From: Mycobacterium dioxanotrophicus
Lineage (GTDB): Bacteria > Actinomycetota > Actinomycetes > Mycobacteriales > Mycobacteriaceae
Assembly: GCF_002157835.1 (NCBI RefSeq)
Contig: NZ_CP020809.1
Span: 7,378,001 to 7,442,000 of the forward strand
DNA length: 64,000 nt
Reading direction: 5' to 3'
Part shown: in pieces, positions 38,700 to 47,526 of the stretch
Layout of the letters: each line of letters starts with the position of its first letter
How positions within the stretch are numbered: the stretch's first letter is position 1
The notes under the pieces: model-generated
The model's input: only the letters and a program-made list of their open reading frames with translations
Databases searched by the model: none
What the model was told of the DNA's origin: nothing
Translations under genes and position numbers: made by a program

Positions 38700-39338
38700 T
38701 CAGTCCAGCAGCTTGCGCCGCATCGCCTCGGCGACCGCGGCGGCCCGGTCTGACACCCCGAGCTTCTCGTAGAGCCGCTGCACGTGGGTCTTGACCGTCG
38801 AGGGCGCCAGATAGAGCTCCTTGGCCATCGAGGGGATGCTCAGGCCCTTGGCGATGAGATCGAGCACCTCACGCTCGCGCGGGCTGAGCACCGGCGCGTC
38901 GGGTTCGTTGCGCCGCCGGATCTCACCGGCCAGCCCCGCGGCGAGGTTCGGATCGATCACGTCGCGGCCCTTGGCGCAGGACAGCACCGCGTTGACCAGC
39001 TCACTGCGGGTGGACTCCTTGGACAGGAAACCCGCCGCGCCCTGCTGCAGGGCGGTGTACACGATGGCCGACTCGTCGTGCGCGGAGATCAACAACACCC
39101 GGGTGCCGAGCTCGTCGCGGCTGACGGCGGCCGCCACCTGCGCGCCGTCGAGTTGCGGCATGCGGTAGTCCAGTAGCGCCACCTGGGGCCGGTGGGTCTT
39201 GATGAGTTCCAGTGCGTCCGCGCCGTTGTCGGCCTCGGCCACCACGTCGATCTCGCCGCTGGAGGTCAGTGCCCGCACCACACCCTCGCGGAACATCGGA
39301 TGGTCATCGCCCACCACCACCCGCACCTTCTCGGCCAT
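38700..39338 (-). CDS. Response regulator, NarL/FixJ family
   Basis: Two-component response regulator, 212 residues. The receiver domain starts VRVVVGDDHPMFREG with the phospho-Asp in LLDYRMPQLDG, followed by a LuxR-type HTH (LSPREREVLDLIAKGLSIPSM and STVKTHVQRLYEKLGVSDR). ATG at 39338 is preferred over a start 17 codons upstream because it begins the receiver strand directly. It is coupled to the kinase downstream. Target genes are not evident. Confidence 0.91.
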   Translation of the reverse strand: MAEKVRVVVGDDHPMFREGVVRALTSSGEIDVVAEADNGADALELIKTHRPQVALLDYRMPQLDGAQVAAAVSRDELGTRVLLISAHDESAIVYTALQQGAAGFLSKESTRSELVNAVLSCAKGRDVIDPNLAAGLAGEIRRRNEPDAPVLSPREREVLDLIAKGLSIPSMAKELYLAPSTVKTHVQRLYEKLGVSDRAAAVAEAMRRKLLD

Positions 39339-39400
39339 GGCGCACAGCATCCCACAGGCAATAACGTCGGAACCCCGAAAAACACGCAAGAATCACCCCC

Positions 39401-40282
39401 ATGCATCTGGACGAGCTGCACTGGTTCGTCGTCCTCGCCGAGACCGAGCACGTCACCGACGCCGCAGCCGAGCTCCACATCAGCCAGCCCACCCTGTCGC
39501 GAGCCCTGGCCCGGCTCGAGGACGAGGTGGGCACCCCGTTGTTCGACCGGGTCGGCCGCCGGTTACGCCTCAACGCCTACGGCGAGATCCTGCTCGAGCA
39601 CGCACGGCGCAGCTTGGCCGAGATGCGTTCTGCCAGTGAGCGAATCGCCGCGGTGCGCGATCCCGACACGGGAACTGTTCGGCTGGCGTTCCTGCATTCG
39701 CAGGCCAGCTGGTTCGTACCCGACCTGCTGCGGCGGTTCCGCGCCGAAGCGCCCCGCGTGCAGTTCGCCCTGATCCAGGGCGCCGCCCACGACATCGTCG
39801 ACGCGCTGGCCGGCGGTCGAGTCGACCTGGCCATCACCTCCCCACGCCCGGACGGTTACCGGTGGCGTGGCCTGTATCTGGAGCGGTTGTGCCTGGCCGT
39901 GCCGCGGGGGCACCGGTTCGCCGACCGGGCCCGGATCCGGTTGGCCGAAGCCGGCGACGAGCCGTTCGTCGCGCTGGCACCCGAGTTCGGGCTGCGTCAG
40001 CTCACCGACGAACTGTGTGCCGAGGCCGGGATCGAGCCTCAGGTGGTGTTCGAGGCGATGGAGATCCCGACGATGGAGGGTCTGGTCGCCGCGGGCTTCG
40101 GCGTCGCGGTCGTGCCCGTCCCCCGGTCCGAGCGCGCCGAGCCGGGCGCGGTCTACGTCCCGTTGTTGCAGACCTCGGCCAAGCGTCAGCTGGGCTTGGC
40201 CTGGCCCGCGGATCGGCCGTTGCCGCCTGCGGCGGAACGCTTCGCCGAGTTCGTCATACGTCAGGCGCATGAAGATACCTAG
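39401..40282 (+). CDS. LysR-family regulator
   Basis: LysR-type regulator, 293 residues, with the N-terminal winged HTH (about 3-60: HVTDAAAELHISQPTLSRAL, then DEVGTPLFDRVGRRL) and a type 2 periplasmic-binding-protein-like effector domain (about 90-290). It lies 46 bp before an MFS transporter in the same direction, which it probably controls. Confidence 0.9.
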   Translation: MHLDELHWFVVLAETEHVTDAAAELHISQPTLSRALARLEDEVGTPLFDRVGRRLRLNAYGEILLEHARRSLAEMRSASERIAAVRDPDTGTVRLAFLHSQASWFVPDLLRRFRAEAPRVQFALIQGAAHDIVDALAGGRVDLAITSPRPDGYRWRGLYLERLCLAVPRGHRFADRARIRLAEAGDEPFVALAPEFGLRQLTDELCAEAGIEPQVVFEAMEIPTMEGLVAAGFGVAVVPVPRSERAEPGAVYVPLLQTSAKRQLGLAWPADRPLPPAAERFAEFVIRQAHEDT

Positions 40283-40304
40283 TTCTATGCATTGGACACA
40301 TCGA

Positions 40305-40316
40305 AGGTAGCTACCT
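40305..40316. promoter_or_regulatory. Perfect palindrome AGGTAGCTACCT before the MFS gene
   Basis: A perfect 12-bp palindrome lies in the 46-bp space between the LysR gene and the MFS transporter, ending 12 bp before the GTG start. It is a candidate operator. LysR proteins usually prefer T-N11-A sites, so another regulator may be involved. Confidence 0.45.
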
Positions 40317-40328
40317 AACGTCATTTCG

Positions 40329-41606
40329 GTGACTACAGGTTCGACAATCTCGGCTGACTGGCAAGGACATACCCGCGGCTCCGCCGACTACCGTCGCCTG
40401 CTCGCCGCGTTGTTCTGCGCCGGCGTCGCCACGTTCGCGCAACTGTATTCACCACAAGCGGTCTTGCCCCTGATCGCGCGTGACCTCGGCACCGGCGCCG
40501 CGGGCACCGCGCTGGCCGTGTCGACCGCCACCATCGGCCTCGCAGTCGGCGTGATCCCGTGGGCCGCCGTGGCAGACCGCATCGGCCGGGTTCAGGTGAT
40601 GACGATATCCGTCACGGCCGCAACAGTTCTCGGCCTCCTGGTGCCACTGTCCCCGACATTCCAGCTACTGCTGGCCGGCCGGTTCCTGGAGGGTCTCGTG
40701 GTGGCAGGCGTACCGGCCGTCGCGGTCGCCTACCTGACCGAGGAGATCAACGCCGGACACGCGGCCAGGGCCGCAGGCACCTACGTCGCCGGCACGACCA
40801 TCGGCGGGCTGGCCGGCCGGCTCGTCACCGGGCCCGTGGCCGAACACTTCGGCTGGCGCATCGGCGTGCTGACGGTGGCCGTGCTGTGTGGGCTGGCCGC
40901 GCTGGCGTTCGCCAAACTCGCGCCACCCGCGCAGGGATTCACGCCCACCCGCAGTCACCGCGAGCTGGGTCCACGGCTGTGGGCCAATCTGCGCTCGCCA
41001 CGCCAGTTGGTGCTCTACGCGCAGGGCTTCCTGTTGATGGGCGGGTTCGTCGCGATCTACAACTTCCTGGGCTTCCGGCTGATGGCCGCGCCCTTCCATC
41101 TGCCGCAGACCGCGGTCAGCCTGGTGTTCGTGGCCTACCTGGCCGGCACCTGGGCTTCGGCGCGCGCGGGCGCCGAAGCCACCCGGTTCGGCCGACGGAC
41201 GGTGCTGCTCTCCTCGATCGCGACGATGATCGTCGGCGTCGCCATCACGACCAGCCACAATCTGGTGTCCGTGCTGGCGGGACTGGTAATCGCCACCGCA
41301 GGGTTCTTCGGGGCGCACGCCATCGCGTCGGGTTGGGTCGGCACTGCCGCATCCGCCGACGGCAAGGCGCAGGCCTCGTCGCTCTACAACCTCTTCTATT
41401 ACGGCGGGTCGAGCGCCGTCGGCTGGTTCGGCGGGGTGGCCTTCGATGCGGCCGGGTGGAACGCGGTGGCGGCGGTGGTCATCGGCCTGGCGGTCGTGGC
41501 GGGGCTACTGGCGTGGACGCTCGGTCGTCGCCACAACGGCGAGCCGCTCAATCACCACAGCTCGATGTCACGGCCGTACTCCGACTCCGGACGCGGACCG
41601 AAGTAA
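40329..41606 (+). CDS. MFS transporter (YnfM/AraJ-like exporter)
   Basis: Major facilitator with 12 predicted helices, 425 residues, GTG start. The helix 2-3 loop reads [17 protein letters not shown], and [15 protein letters not shown] near the N-terminus is typical of the YnfM-like drug/solute exporter group. Its last 55 bp overlap the converging DUF1348 gene. A role in exporting a small toxic molecule under LysR control is inferred. Confidence 0.87.
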   Translation: MTTGSTISADWQGHTRGSADYRRLLAALFCAGVATFAQLYSPQAVLPLIARDLGTGAAGTALAVSTATIGLAVGVIPWAAVADRIGRVQVMTISVTAATVLGLLVPLSPTFQLLLAGRFLEGLVVAGVPAVAVAYLTEEINAGHAARAAGTYVAGTTIGGLAGRLVTGPVAEHFGWRIGVLTVAVLCGLAALAFAKLAPPAQGFTPTRSHRELGPRLWANLRSPRQLVLYAQGFLLMGGFVAIYNFLGFRLMAAPFHLPQTAVSLVFVAYLAGTWASARAGAEATRFGRRTVLLSSIATMIVGVAITTSHNLVSVLAGLVIATAGFFGAHAIASGWVGTAASADGKAQASSLYNLFYYGGSSAVGWFGGVAFDAAGWNAVAAVVIGLAVVAGLLAWTLGRRHNGEPLNHHSSMSRPYSDSGRGPK

Positions 41607-42028
41607 CGCCGCTGTGACTCCTCGATGAGAACGTCGTTGATGCTGGCCTCGCGCCGAGCCATCAACCCGTCATCGGTGAACTGCCACAACTCGTTGCCGT
41701 AGCTGCGGTACCACTGCCCGTCGGCGTCATGCCACTCGTACTGGAACCGCACCGCCATCCGGTTCTCCCGGAATCCCCACAGGCTCTTACGCAGCACGTA
41801 GTCCAGCTCGCGCTGCCATTTCCGGGTCAGGAATTCCACGATCTGCTCGCGGCCGACGATGTGCTCGGCACGGTTACGCCAGTGGGAGTCCGGCGTGTAG
41901 GCCAGGCTCACCCGGTGCGGGTCACGGGTGTTCCAGGCGTCTTCGGCGGCTTGGACCTTCTGCGTGGCGGTTTCCAGAGTGAACGGCGGGAAAGGCGGGC
42001 GGCTACCGGGCGGGGGAGTTCCAGTCAT
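41552..42028 (-). CDS. DUF1348 (NTF2-like fold) protein
   Basis: Small protein of 158 residues matching the DUF1348 family, which has an NTF2-like cone fold. Characteristic segments are [25 protein letters not shown] and GRREQ-type helix followed by [19 protein letters not shown]. The first 16 residues are Pro-rich. Function of the family is unknown. It diverges from fadE2 and overlaps the end of the MFS gene by 55 bp. Confidence 0.86.
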   Translation of the reverse strand: MTGTPPPGSRPPFPPFTLETATQKVQAAEDAWNTRDPHRVSLAYTPDSHWRNRAEHIVGREQIVEFLTRKWQRELDYVLRKSLWGFRENRMAVRFQYEWHDADGQWYRSYGNELWQFTDDGLMARREASINDVLIEESQRRYFGPRPESEYGRDIELW

Positions 42029-42072
42029 GCCTATGTTCTACCTGTCTAACCATGTGTCATATCGTGGCTGGC

Positions 42073-43326
42073 ATGGACTTCGCGATGTCAGCCAAGGCGG
42101 CTGATTACCACAAGCGGCTCACCGACTTCATGACCGAGCACGTGTTCCCGGCGGAGTCGTCTTACGAGGCGTATCGCGAGGAGCGTGGCCCCAAAGACCA
42201 CACCGTGCCGCCCGTGATCGAGGAGCTCAAGGTCAAGGCGAAGGCCGCCGGGCTGTGGAATCTGTTCCTGCCCTCGGAGTCGGGGCTGACCAACCTGGAG
42301 TACGCACCCCTGGCCGAGATCTCGGGGTGGAGCCTGGAGCTCGCCCCCGAGGCGATCAACTGCCAGGCGCCCGACACCGGCAATATGGAGACCCTGCACC
42401 TGTTCGCGACCGAGGCGCAGCGCAAGCAATGGCTCGAGCCGCTGTTGGCCGGCGACATCCGCAGCGCGTTCGCGATGACCGAGCCTGCCGTGGCCTCCTC
42501 GGACGCCCGCAACATCGAGACGACCATGTTGCGCGACGGGGCCGACTACGTCATCAACGGCCGCAAGTGGTGGATCAGTGGGGCCGCCGATCCGCGCTGC
42601 AAGATCCTCATCGTGATGGGCCGCACCAATCCGGACGCGGCCTCGCACGCCCAGCAGTCGATGATCCTGGTGCCGATCGACACGCCCGGTGTCGACATCC
42701 AACGGTCCCTGCCGGTGTTCGGCTGGCAGGACCAGCACGGGCACTGCGAGATCGTGTTCGACAACGTGCGGGTGCCTGCCGAGAACCTGCTCCACGAGGA
42801 AGGCAGCGGGTTCGCCATCGCCCAGGCCCGGCTGGGTCCCGGCCGCATCCACCACTGCATGCGTGCACTCGGGGCGGCCGAGCGGGCGCTGGCGTTGATG
42901 GTCGACCGGGTGCAGAAGCGGGTCGCGTTCGGTAAGCCGTTGGCCGAACAGGGTGTGGTGCGCGAGTCGATTGCCAAGTCGCGCAACGAGATCGACCAGG
43001 CCCGGCTGCTGTGCGAGAAGGCCGCCTGGACCATCGACCAGCAGGGCAACAAGGCTGCCCACGTGCTGGTGTCCCAGATCAAGTCGGTGGCGCCGCAGGT
43101 GGCGTGCACCGTCATCGACCGGGCCATCCAGGTTCACGGTGCGGCCGGCATCAGCGACGACTTCCCGTTGGCGCGGCTCTACGGCTGGCACCGCGCGATG
43201 CGGCTGTTCGACGGACCCGATGAGGTACACATGCGCACCATTGCCCGCGCCGAACTCGGTCGCGAGAAGTCCCCACTTGCTTCGGCGGCGAGCCGCCAAT
43301 CGAGCACGGCGGTGACGTCCGCATGA
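42073..43326 (+). CDS. fadE2: FadE2-type acyl-CoA dehydrogenase
   Basis: FAD acyl-CoA dehydrogenase, 417 residues, ACAD10/11-like. [45 protein letters not shown] and VHGAAGISDDFPLAR are intact. ATG at 42073 gives a family-like start; an ATG 7 codons earlier is possible. It overlaps the phosphatase gene by 4 bp (ATGA), reproducing the fadE2-ptbB pair of M. tuberculosis (Rv0154c-Rv0153c). In this window the pair is separated from pntAB by about 7 kb of extra genes. Confidence 0.89.
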   Translation: MDFAMSAKAADYHKRLTDFMTEHVFPAESSYEAYREERGPKDHTVPPVIEELKVKAKAAGLWNLFLPSESGLTNLEYAPLAEISGWSLELAPEAINCQAPDTGNMETLHLFATEAQRKQWLEPLLAGDIRSAFAMTEPAVASSDARNIETTMLRDGADYVINGRKWWISGAADPRCKILIVMGRTNPDAASHAQQSMILVPIDTPGVDIQRSLPVFGWQDQHGHCEIVFDNVRVPAENLLHEEGSGFAIAQARLGPGRIHHCMRALGAAERALALMVDRVQKRVAFGKPLAEQGVVRESIAKSRNEIDQARLLCEKAAWTIDQQGNKAAHVLVSQIKSVAPQVACTVIDRAIQVHGAAGISDDFPLARLYGWHRAMRLFDGPDEVHMRTIARAELGREKSPLASAASRQSSTAVTSA

Positions 43327-44120
43327 CCGTCGAGCTGGGAGAACTGTCGGGAGCGTGGAACTTCCGAGATGTGGCGGAGTCCACCGGGATTCGGCCCGGC
43401 CGGCTCTACCGGTCCAGTGAGCTGAGCGCGCTCTCCGACGCGGGACGCGACCGGTTCCGCAACTTGGCCATCACCGATGTCGCCGACCTGCGCTCGTACC
43501 GCGAGGTGCAGCGCCGTGGCCCCGGCCTGGTGCCCGACGGCGTCGAGGTCCACATGTTGCCGTTCCACTTCCAGGACGACTCCGATCAAGAAGCACCGCA
43601 CGAGTCCACCTTCCAGCGGGTGATGGCCGAGTCCCCGAGCGACGAGAACATCGTCGACGCCGCCAAGCGGTACATGGTCGAGGTCTATGAGGAATTCCCG
43701 ACCCTGCCCGGCGCGCATACCGCTGTGCGCCAAGTGATCTCGCTGCTGGCCGCCGGCCGGCCCGTACTCGCGCACTGCTTCGCAGGCAAGGACCGCACCG
43801 GGTTCACCGTGGCGACCGTGCTGAATGCCGTCGGCGTCTCGAGCGACACCGTGATGGCGGACTTCCTGCGCAGCAACGACGCCATCGTTGCGCTGCGCGA
43901 GCGCATCCTCGAGTCGGTGCGGGCCCGATCAGCCGACGCTGAGGTCATCTCCTTCGCCGAAGCTCGCCTGACCGACGAGGTGCTCGGCGTGCGCGAGGAG
44001 TACCTCGACGCCGCGTGGCGCACGCTCGAGCAGAGCTACGGTTCGCCGTCCGGCTTCCTACAGGCTGCCGGTGTGACGGACGCGGACCTCGCCGGACTGC
44101 GTGCGACGCTGCTGGGTTAA
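43323..44120 (+). CDS. ptbB: Protein tyrosine phosphatase, PtpB-like
   Basis: Tyrosine/phosphoinositide phosphatase, 265 residues, of the MPtpB family. The P-loop HCFAGKDRTG gives catalytic Cys 152 and Arg 158, and the Lys in this loop is the MPtpB hallmark linked to dual and lipid phosphatase activity. The start GAWNFRDVAESTG and the ADLRSYREV segment are typical. In a saprophytic relative its role is likely internal or cell-wall related, not host-directed. It is coupled to fadE2. Confidence 0.9.
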   Translation: MTVELGELSGAWNFRDVAESTGIRPGRLYRSSELSALSDAGRDRFRNLAITDVADLRSYREVQRRGPGLVPDGVEVHMLPFHFQDDSDQEAPHESTFQRVMAESPSDENIVDAAKRYMVEVYEEFPTLPGAHTAVRQVISLLAAGRPVLAHCFAGKDRTGFTVATVLNAVGVSSDTVMADFLRSNDAIVALRERILESVRARSADAEVISFAEARLTDEVLGVREEYLDAAWRTLEQSYGSPSGFLQAAGVTDADLAGLRATLLG

Positions 44121-44377
44121 GCCTTGCCGTTTTGCGGGGCGATCCGGCGTTGTTCGTTGCGCATCAGCACCTGCCCGGCACCGAGCAACAGGGCGACGGG
44201 CCAGTCGATGATCTCGACCGCCACGAGCACGCCCAGTGCGCTGTAGAAGGCCAGCTGCTCAGGGGGCGGCACCGCGACGCGGCCCACCACCGGCAACGTC
44301 AGCGCAAAGCCGCGGGCATCGCGCACCCGCTGCACCGCTTCGCGGTGACTCTGTGCCTGTTGCGATTCTTCGGGCAT
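44117..44377 (-). CDS. Small membrane protein (86 residues)
   Basis: A short charged N-terminus is followed by one or two hydrophobic segments (about 40-72: LAFYSALGVLVAVEIIDWPV then LLLGAGQVLM) and a basic tail. GGAGAGG precedes the ATG by 7 bp. Its stop interlocks with the ptbB stop. Its membrane segment resembles that of the protein encoded at 44603-44995 (EWPVLLTVGG), suggesting relatedness. No function recognised. Confidence 0.7.
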   Translation of the reverse strand: MPEESQQAQSHREAVQRVRDARGFALTLPVVGRVAVPPPEQLAFYSALGVLVAVEIIDWPVALLLGAGQVLMRNEQRRIAPQNGKA

Positions 44378-44431
44378 TCGTCACCTCTCCGTCATGTCGG
44401 TTTCGACTTTTCGACGTCTCGATTACGCACC

Positions 44432-44587
44432 GTGACAGGCGTGACAACGTCCACTGTGCCGGTCGATCCAATGGCCGACATCGTGGCGCGTGTCTTGACC
44501 GTTCCGTTGCGCGAGCTGTACGCGGTGTTGTGGCGCTGCGGCGTCCTGCACATCGACGACCACCCAGTCGCCTCGACCGACAGCTGA
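44432..44587 (+). CDS. Small conserved-looking protein (51 residues)
   Basis: A short frame with strongly native codon bias runs from GTG (44432; GTG 44441 and ATG 44468 are alternatives) to TGA at 44587. It encodes MADIVARVLTVPLRELYAVL-type amphipathic sequence followed by WRCGVLHIDDHPVA. It lies between two minus-strand small membrane protein genes. Function unknown; it could still be a chance frame. Confidence 0.42.
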   Translation: MTGVTTSTVPVDPMADIVARVLTVPLRELYAVLWRCGVLHIDDHPVASTDS

Positions 44588-44602
44588 CACCGCTCGCGCT
44601 GA

Positions 44603-44995
44603 TCACTGCGCGGTGCGCGAGCCCGAACGCCGAGTCCCGGTTCGGCGCGCGCCCGCTTTCCGCGGACGATTCGACGCGGGCCGCGACTCACTCGGCGTTT
44701 CGTTCTCCTCGGTACGGGTGCGCCGACTGATCTCGTGTACCGCGAGCACCGTGCCACCGACGGTCAACAGCACCGGCCATTCGACCAACCCCGCAGCGCC
44801 GATGCCCGCCATGGTGAGGGCGGCAGCGGCCGATGACTTGCTGCCTTGTCTGAGGCCGGAATTGACCCCGGAGCCGACTCCTTTGATCCCGCCCACCACG
44901 CCGTTGACCGCGGCGCCTCCGAGAGCTCCGGCGGTGGCTGTGGCGGCGTCTGCGGTGCGACCGACGATTTGAGCGGTGCCAGAAAGAATGTTCAC
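44603..44995 (-). CDS. Small Gly/Ala-rich membrane protein (130 residues)
   Basis: The N-terminus is a Gly/Ala/Val-rich stretch (residues 1-60) with repeated GG and AA. A membrane helix lies near 70-95 (WPVLLTVGGTVLAVHEI) and a basic tail with several RRTG-like units ends the protein. GTG at 44995 has GAGGAG 8 bp upstream and is preferred; the frame stays open further upstream without a ribosome site. Basic tail and helix suggest an inner-membrane protein touching nucleic acid or acidic lipid, but no family was recognised. Confidence 0.65.
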   Translation of the reverse strand: MNILSGTAQIVGRTADAATATAGALGGAAVNGVVGGIKGVGSGVNSGLRQGSKSSAAAALTMAGIGAAGLVEWPVLLTVGGTVLAVHEISRRTRTEENETPSESRPASNRPRKAGARRTGTRRSGSRTAQ

Positions 44996-45080
44996 GTTGG
45001 GACTCCTCACGTTCCCCGGTTTCAGCACTACCCGCTTCCCCGACTTTCCACACCGGATCGGCAGTACTGACAGGGTGCTG

Positions 45081-45623
45081 TCAGCGAAGCCTGGCCACGG
45101 CGATCGTGACCTCCACCTCATCGGCCACCTTCATAGCGCCCATCAGCATCGAATACTGCTTGATGCCGAAATCGGAATGCCGCACCACCGCCTCACCCGC
45201 GATGCGCCACTCCGCGCCGTCGGGCTCGACGCGGACGTCGACGGTCTGCCCACCGCTGCGCCCGGCGATCTGCAGGGTTCCGACCAGTCGCAGCGTGTCA
45301 CCGTTGCGGTCGATCGCCGACGACCGAAACGTCGCCTGGGGAAACCGCTTGGCCTGCAACGTCTTCAGCGCGTTGGTACGCACCAGCGTCTTCTCGGCAC
45401 CGGACAGCGGCGTCATCCCGCCCTCGCCGTGGACGACGTCGAGGGAATCGAGGTCGATGGTCACCTCGACACCAGAGGGGTCGTCACCGTCCCAGTCCAC
45501 CGTCGCTCGCCACGACCGCATCGCGATGGTCAACCGGTGCCCCATGCGCGCCGCGGTACCGATGACGCCCGTATGCAGCAGCACCTCGCCGTCGGAAGCG
45601 CTCAATGTCCATTGCCCAGTCAA
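45081..45623 (-). CDS. YceI-family lipid-binding protein
   Basis: YceI-like lipocalin-type barrel, 180 residues, which usually binds isoprenoid or other hydrophobic ligands. WTLSASDGEVLLHTGV begins the fold, and GDTLRLVGTLQIAGRSG and the C-terminal SDFGIKQYSMLMGAMKVADEV match the family. There is no signal peptide, so it should be cytoplasmic, unlike exported YceI proteins. The TTG start at 45623 overlaps the upstream gene stop (TTGA). Last gene of the six-gene chain. Confidence 0.83.
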   Translation of the reverse strand: MTGQWTLSASDGEVLLHTGVIGTAARMGHRLTIAMRSWRATVDWDGDDPSGVEVTIDLDSLDVVHGEGGMTPLSGAEKTLVRTNALKTLQAKRFPQATFRSSAIDRNGDTLRLVGTLQIAGRSGGQTVDVRVEPDGAEWRIAGEAVVRHSDFGIKQYSMLMGAMKVADEVEVTIAVARLR

Positions 45624-46105
45624 TTGCTGAACACCAATCCCGTCACCCAGGCCGCCGTGGCCAGCAGCGCGCCGGTCAACTCCACTCCGACCGACAGCGC
45701 CACGCCCTTGAGTGCGTGCACCGTCGACGCCCAAGCTCGGCGTCCGTCTCTCCGCACCGACAACTCCGCCAGGTACACCCCGACCACGAAGCCGAGCAGC
45801 AGACCCAGGACCGGGATCGCGAAGAACCCGATGATCCCCAGCACGCCACCAGCCACCAGACTCCACGTCCGGACGTCGGCGGCGCGCATGCGGCGCACCG
45901 GCCACAGGTACTTGACCACCTCGGTGGTGATGAACAGCGCCGCCGCGACCCCGAGCACCACCCACGACACCGCGGTGTGTTCGACGATCGCCCACACCGC
46001 GATAGCGGCGAACACCAGCAGCCCGCCCGGTAGGACCGGCACGACGATGCCGACCAGTCCGACGGCGATGGCGACCGCGACGAGTACGACGCCAAGAGTG
46101 CTCAC
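45620..46105 (-). CDS. DUF456 membrane protein
   Basis: Membrane protein, 161 residues, with about five hydrophobic segments and the DUF456 hallmark VGIVVPVLPGGLLVFAAI at the N-terminus and Gly-rich helices (GVLGIIGFFAIPVLGLLLGF). Function unknown. GTG at 46105 overlaps the methyltransferase stop (GTGA), and its stop overlaps the YceI start. Confidence 0.86.
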   Translation of the reverse strand: MSTLGVVLVAVAIAVGLVGIVVPVLPGGLLVFAAIAVWAIVEHTAVSWVVLGVAAALFITTEVVKYLWPVRRMRAADVRTWSLVAGGVLGIIGFFAIPVLGLLLGFVVGVYLAELSVRRDGRRAWASTVHALKGVALSVGVELTGALLATAAWVTGLVFSN

Positions 46106-46821
46106 GGCTTCTGGCCGCGCACCCACTGGATGGCGCCGACGCTCTTGGTTCGCACCCTGAGCAGGCCGAGTTCCTCGAAGATGTCGCCGATCTCGTCCTG
46201 ACCGAAGAACCGCGCGCCGCCCTTCGACAGCAGGCGCACCGGGCCGCGCCCGACTGTGGGCACCATGACGGCGATGCGCCGGCCCGGACGCAGCACCCGC
46301 ACCATCTCGGACAGTGCGGCGTCGGCGTCGGGGATCAGCTGCAGCACTGCGATCGAGTTCACCGCGTCGAAGGTTTCGTCCCGGAACGGGAGTCGCTGGG
46401 CGTCCGCGCGGATGAAGCCCACCTGCCGGCCCGCTTCGGCGGCGACCGCCCGGGCGAGCATGGGCTCGGAGATGTCGATGCCGAGGGCCAACCCGTCGAG
46501 GCCGGCGGCCCGAGCCAGCGCCGCGGTGACGTTGCCGGGGCCGCTGCCGACGTCGAGCACGACGCCACCGGACGGGATGTTCAGCCAGTCGACGGGCGGT
46601 CGCGTCACCGCCAGTAGCCGACGGTTCAGCAACTGGGCACGGTCGTAGAGCATCGACCCGACCGGGGATGCCCACCACTTCTGGATCGTCCCCGAGTTCT
46701 TGGGTGCGTCGGAGCCCGCGCCCAACAGATCGAGGTAGCCCTTGCTGGTATCGGGATCAACCGGCGGATCGATCAACAGATCTAGTGCCCGGCGCAGTGC
46801 TTGATTCGACGCAGTGTCCAC
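46102..46821 (-). CDS. Class I SAM-dependent methyltransferase
   Basis: Methyltransferase type 11, 239 residues. Motif I VVLDVGSGPGNVTAALA (near residue 87), the acidic GIDISEPMLARA strand and ADAQRLPFRDETFDAV are clear. The substrate, possibly a lipid or quinone, is unknown. GTG start at 46821, 9 bp after the HAD gene stop. Confidence 0.86.
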   Translation of the reverse strand: MDTASNQALRRALDLLIDPPVDPDTSKGYLDLLGAGSDAPKNSGTIQKWWASPVGSMLYDRAQLLNRRLLAVTRPPVDWLNIPSGGVVLDVGSGPGNVTAALARAAGLDGLALGIDISEPMLARAVAAEAGRQVGFIRADAQRLPFRDETFDAVNSIAVLQLIPDADAALSEMVRVLRPGRRIAVMVPTVGRGPVRLLSKGGARFFGQDEIGDIFEELGLLRVRTKSVGAIQWVRGQKP

Positions 46822-46830
46822 AGCTCCACG

Positions 46831-47526
46831 CTACGCACCGAGCTGGTCGGCGAGGTCGAGAAAATCGGTCGCCACCACATCGAACTCGCCCGGTTCGACG
46901 ACGTGGAGCTCGCCGTGCGGGCCATGTTCTCGGGGCCGGGCCACGTAGGCCGTGCCCAACCCGGCCGCCTGGGCCGCCCGCAGGTCCGACGGATGTGCGG
47001 CGACGAGCGTCAGCTCGCCGGGTGCGACGTCGAGCAGTTCGGCACAGCCCAGATACGCCTCGGGATCGGGTTTGTAGTGCCGGAACAGCTCAGCCGATAT
47101 CACGCAATCCCACGGCAGCCCAGCATGTTTGGCCATGCTGGTCAGTAGGGACAGGTTCCCGTTGGACAGCGTGGTGATGACGAAGCGGTCCTTGAGCCGG
47201 GTCAGCCCGGCGACCGCATCGGGCCACGGGTTCAGCCGGTGCCACGCGCGGTTGAGGTGATCGACCTCGTCATCCCCGGCCTCGATCCCGGCCTCGGTGA
47301 GCAGCGAGACCAGGATCTGGCGGTGCAGGTCGTCGATCCTCGTCCACGGCAGCTCCCCGCGCCGCACCCGGTCCATCGCCGGGGCGTAGCCGGCCCGCCA
47401 GGCATCGGCGAAGGCCGGCCAATCCCGTTGCAGCCCACGGGTGTTCCCGAACGCCGCGAGTTCGGCGATGATGGATGACCGCCAGTCGACGACGGTCCCG
47501 AATACGTCGAACGCGAGAGCTTTCAT
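46831..47526 (-). CDS. HAD-superfamily hydrolase, haloacid dehalogenase type II
   Basis: HAD hydrolase, 231 residues. The nucleophile Asp lies in LAFDVFGTVVDWRSS, motif II is TTLSNGN, the Lys is in HYKPDPEAY, and the acidic motif (VAAHPSDLRAAQAAG) is near 180. These features match type II 2-haloacid dehalogenases, which release halide from 2-haloacids. ATG at 47526 shares a base with the upstream stop (TGATG); the frame is open further upstream inside that gene. Confidence 0.86.
   Translation of the reverse strand: MKALAFDVFGTVVDWRSSIIAELAAFGNTRGLQRDWPAFADAWRAGYAPAMDRVRRGELPWTRIDDLHRQILVSLLTEAGIEAGDDEVDHLNRAWHRLNPWPDAVAGLTRLKDRFVITTLSNGNLSLLTSMAKHAGLPWDCVISAELFRHYKPDPEAYLGCAELLDVAPGELTLVAAHPSDLRAAQAAGLGTAYVARPREHGPHGELHVVEPGEFDVVATDFLDLADQLGA

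Noticed and set aside
42088..43299. 403-codon minus-strand frame opposite fadE2
   Set aside because: It is an antisense shadow; fadE2 on the plus strand has all family motifs.
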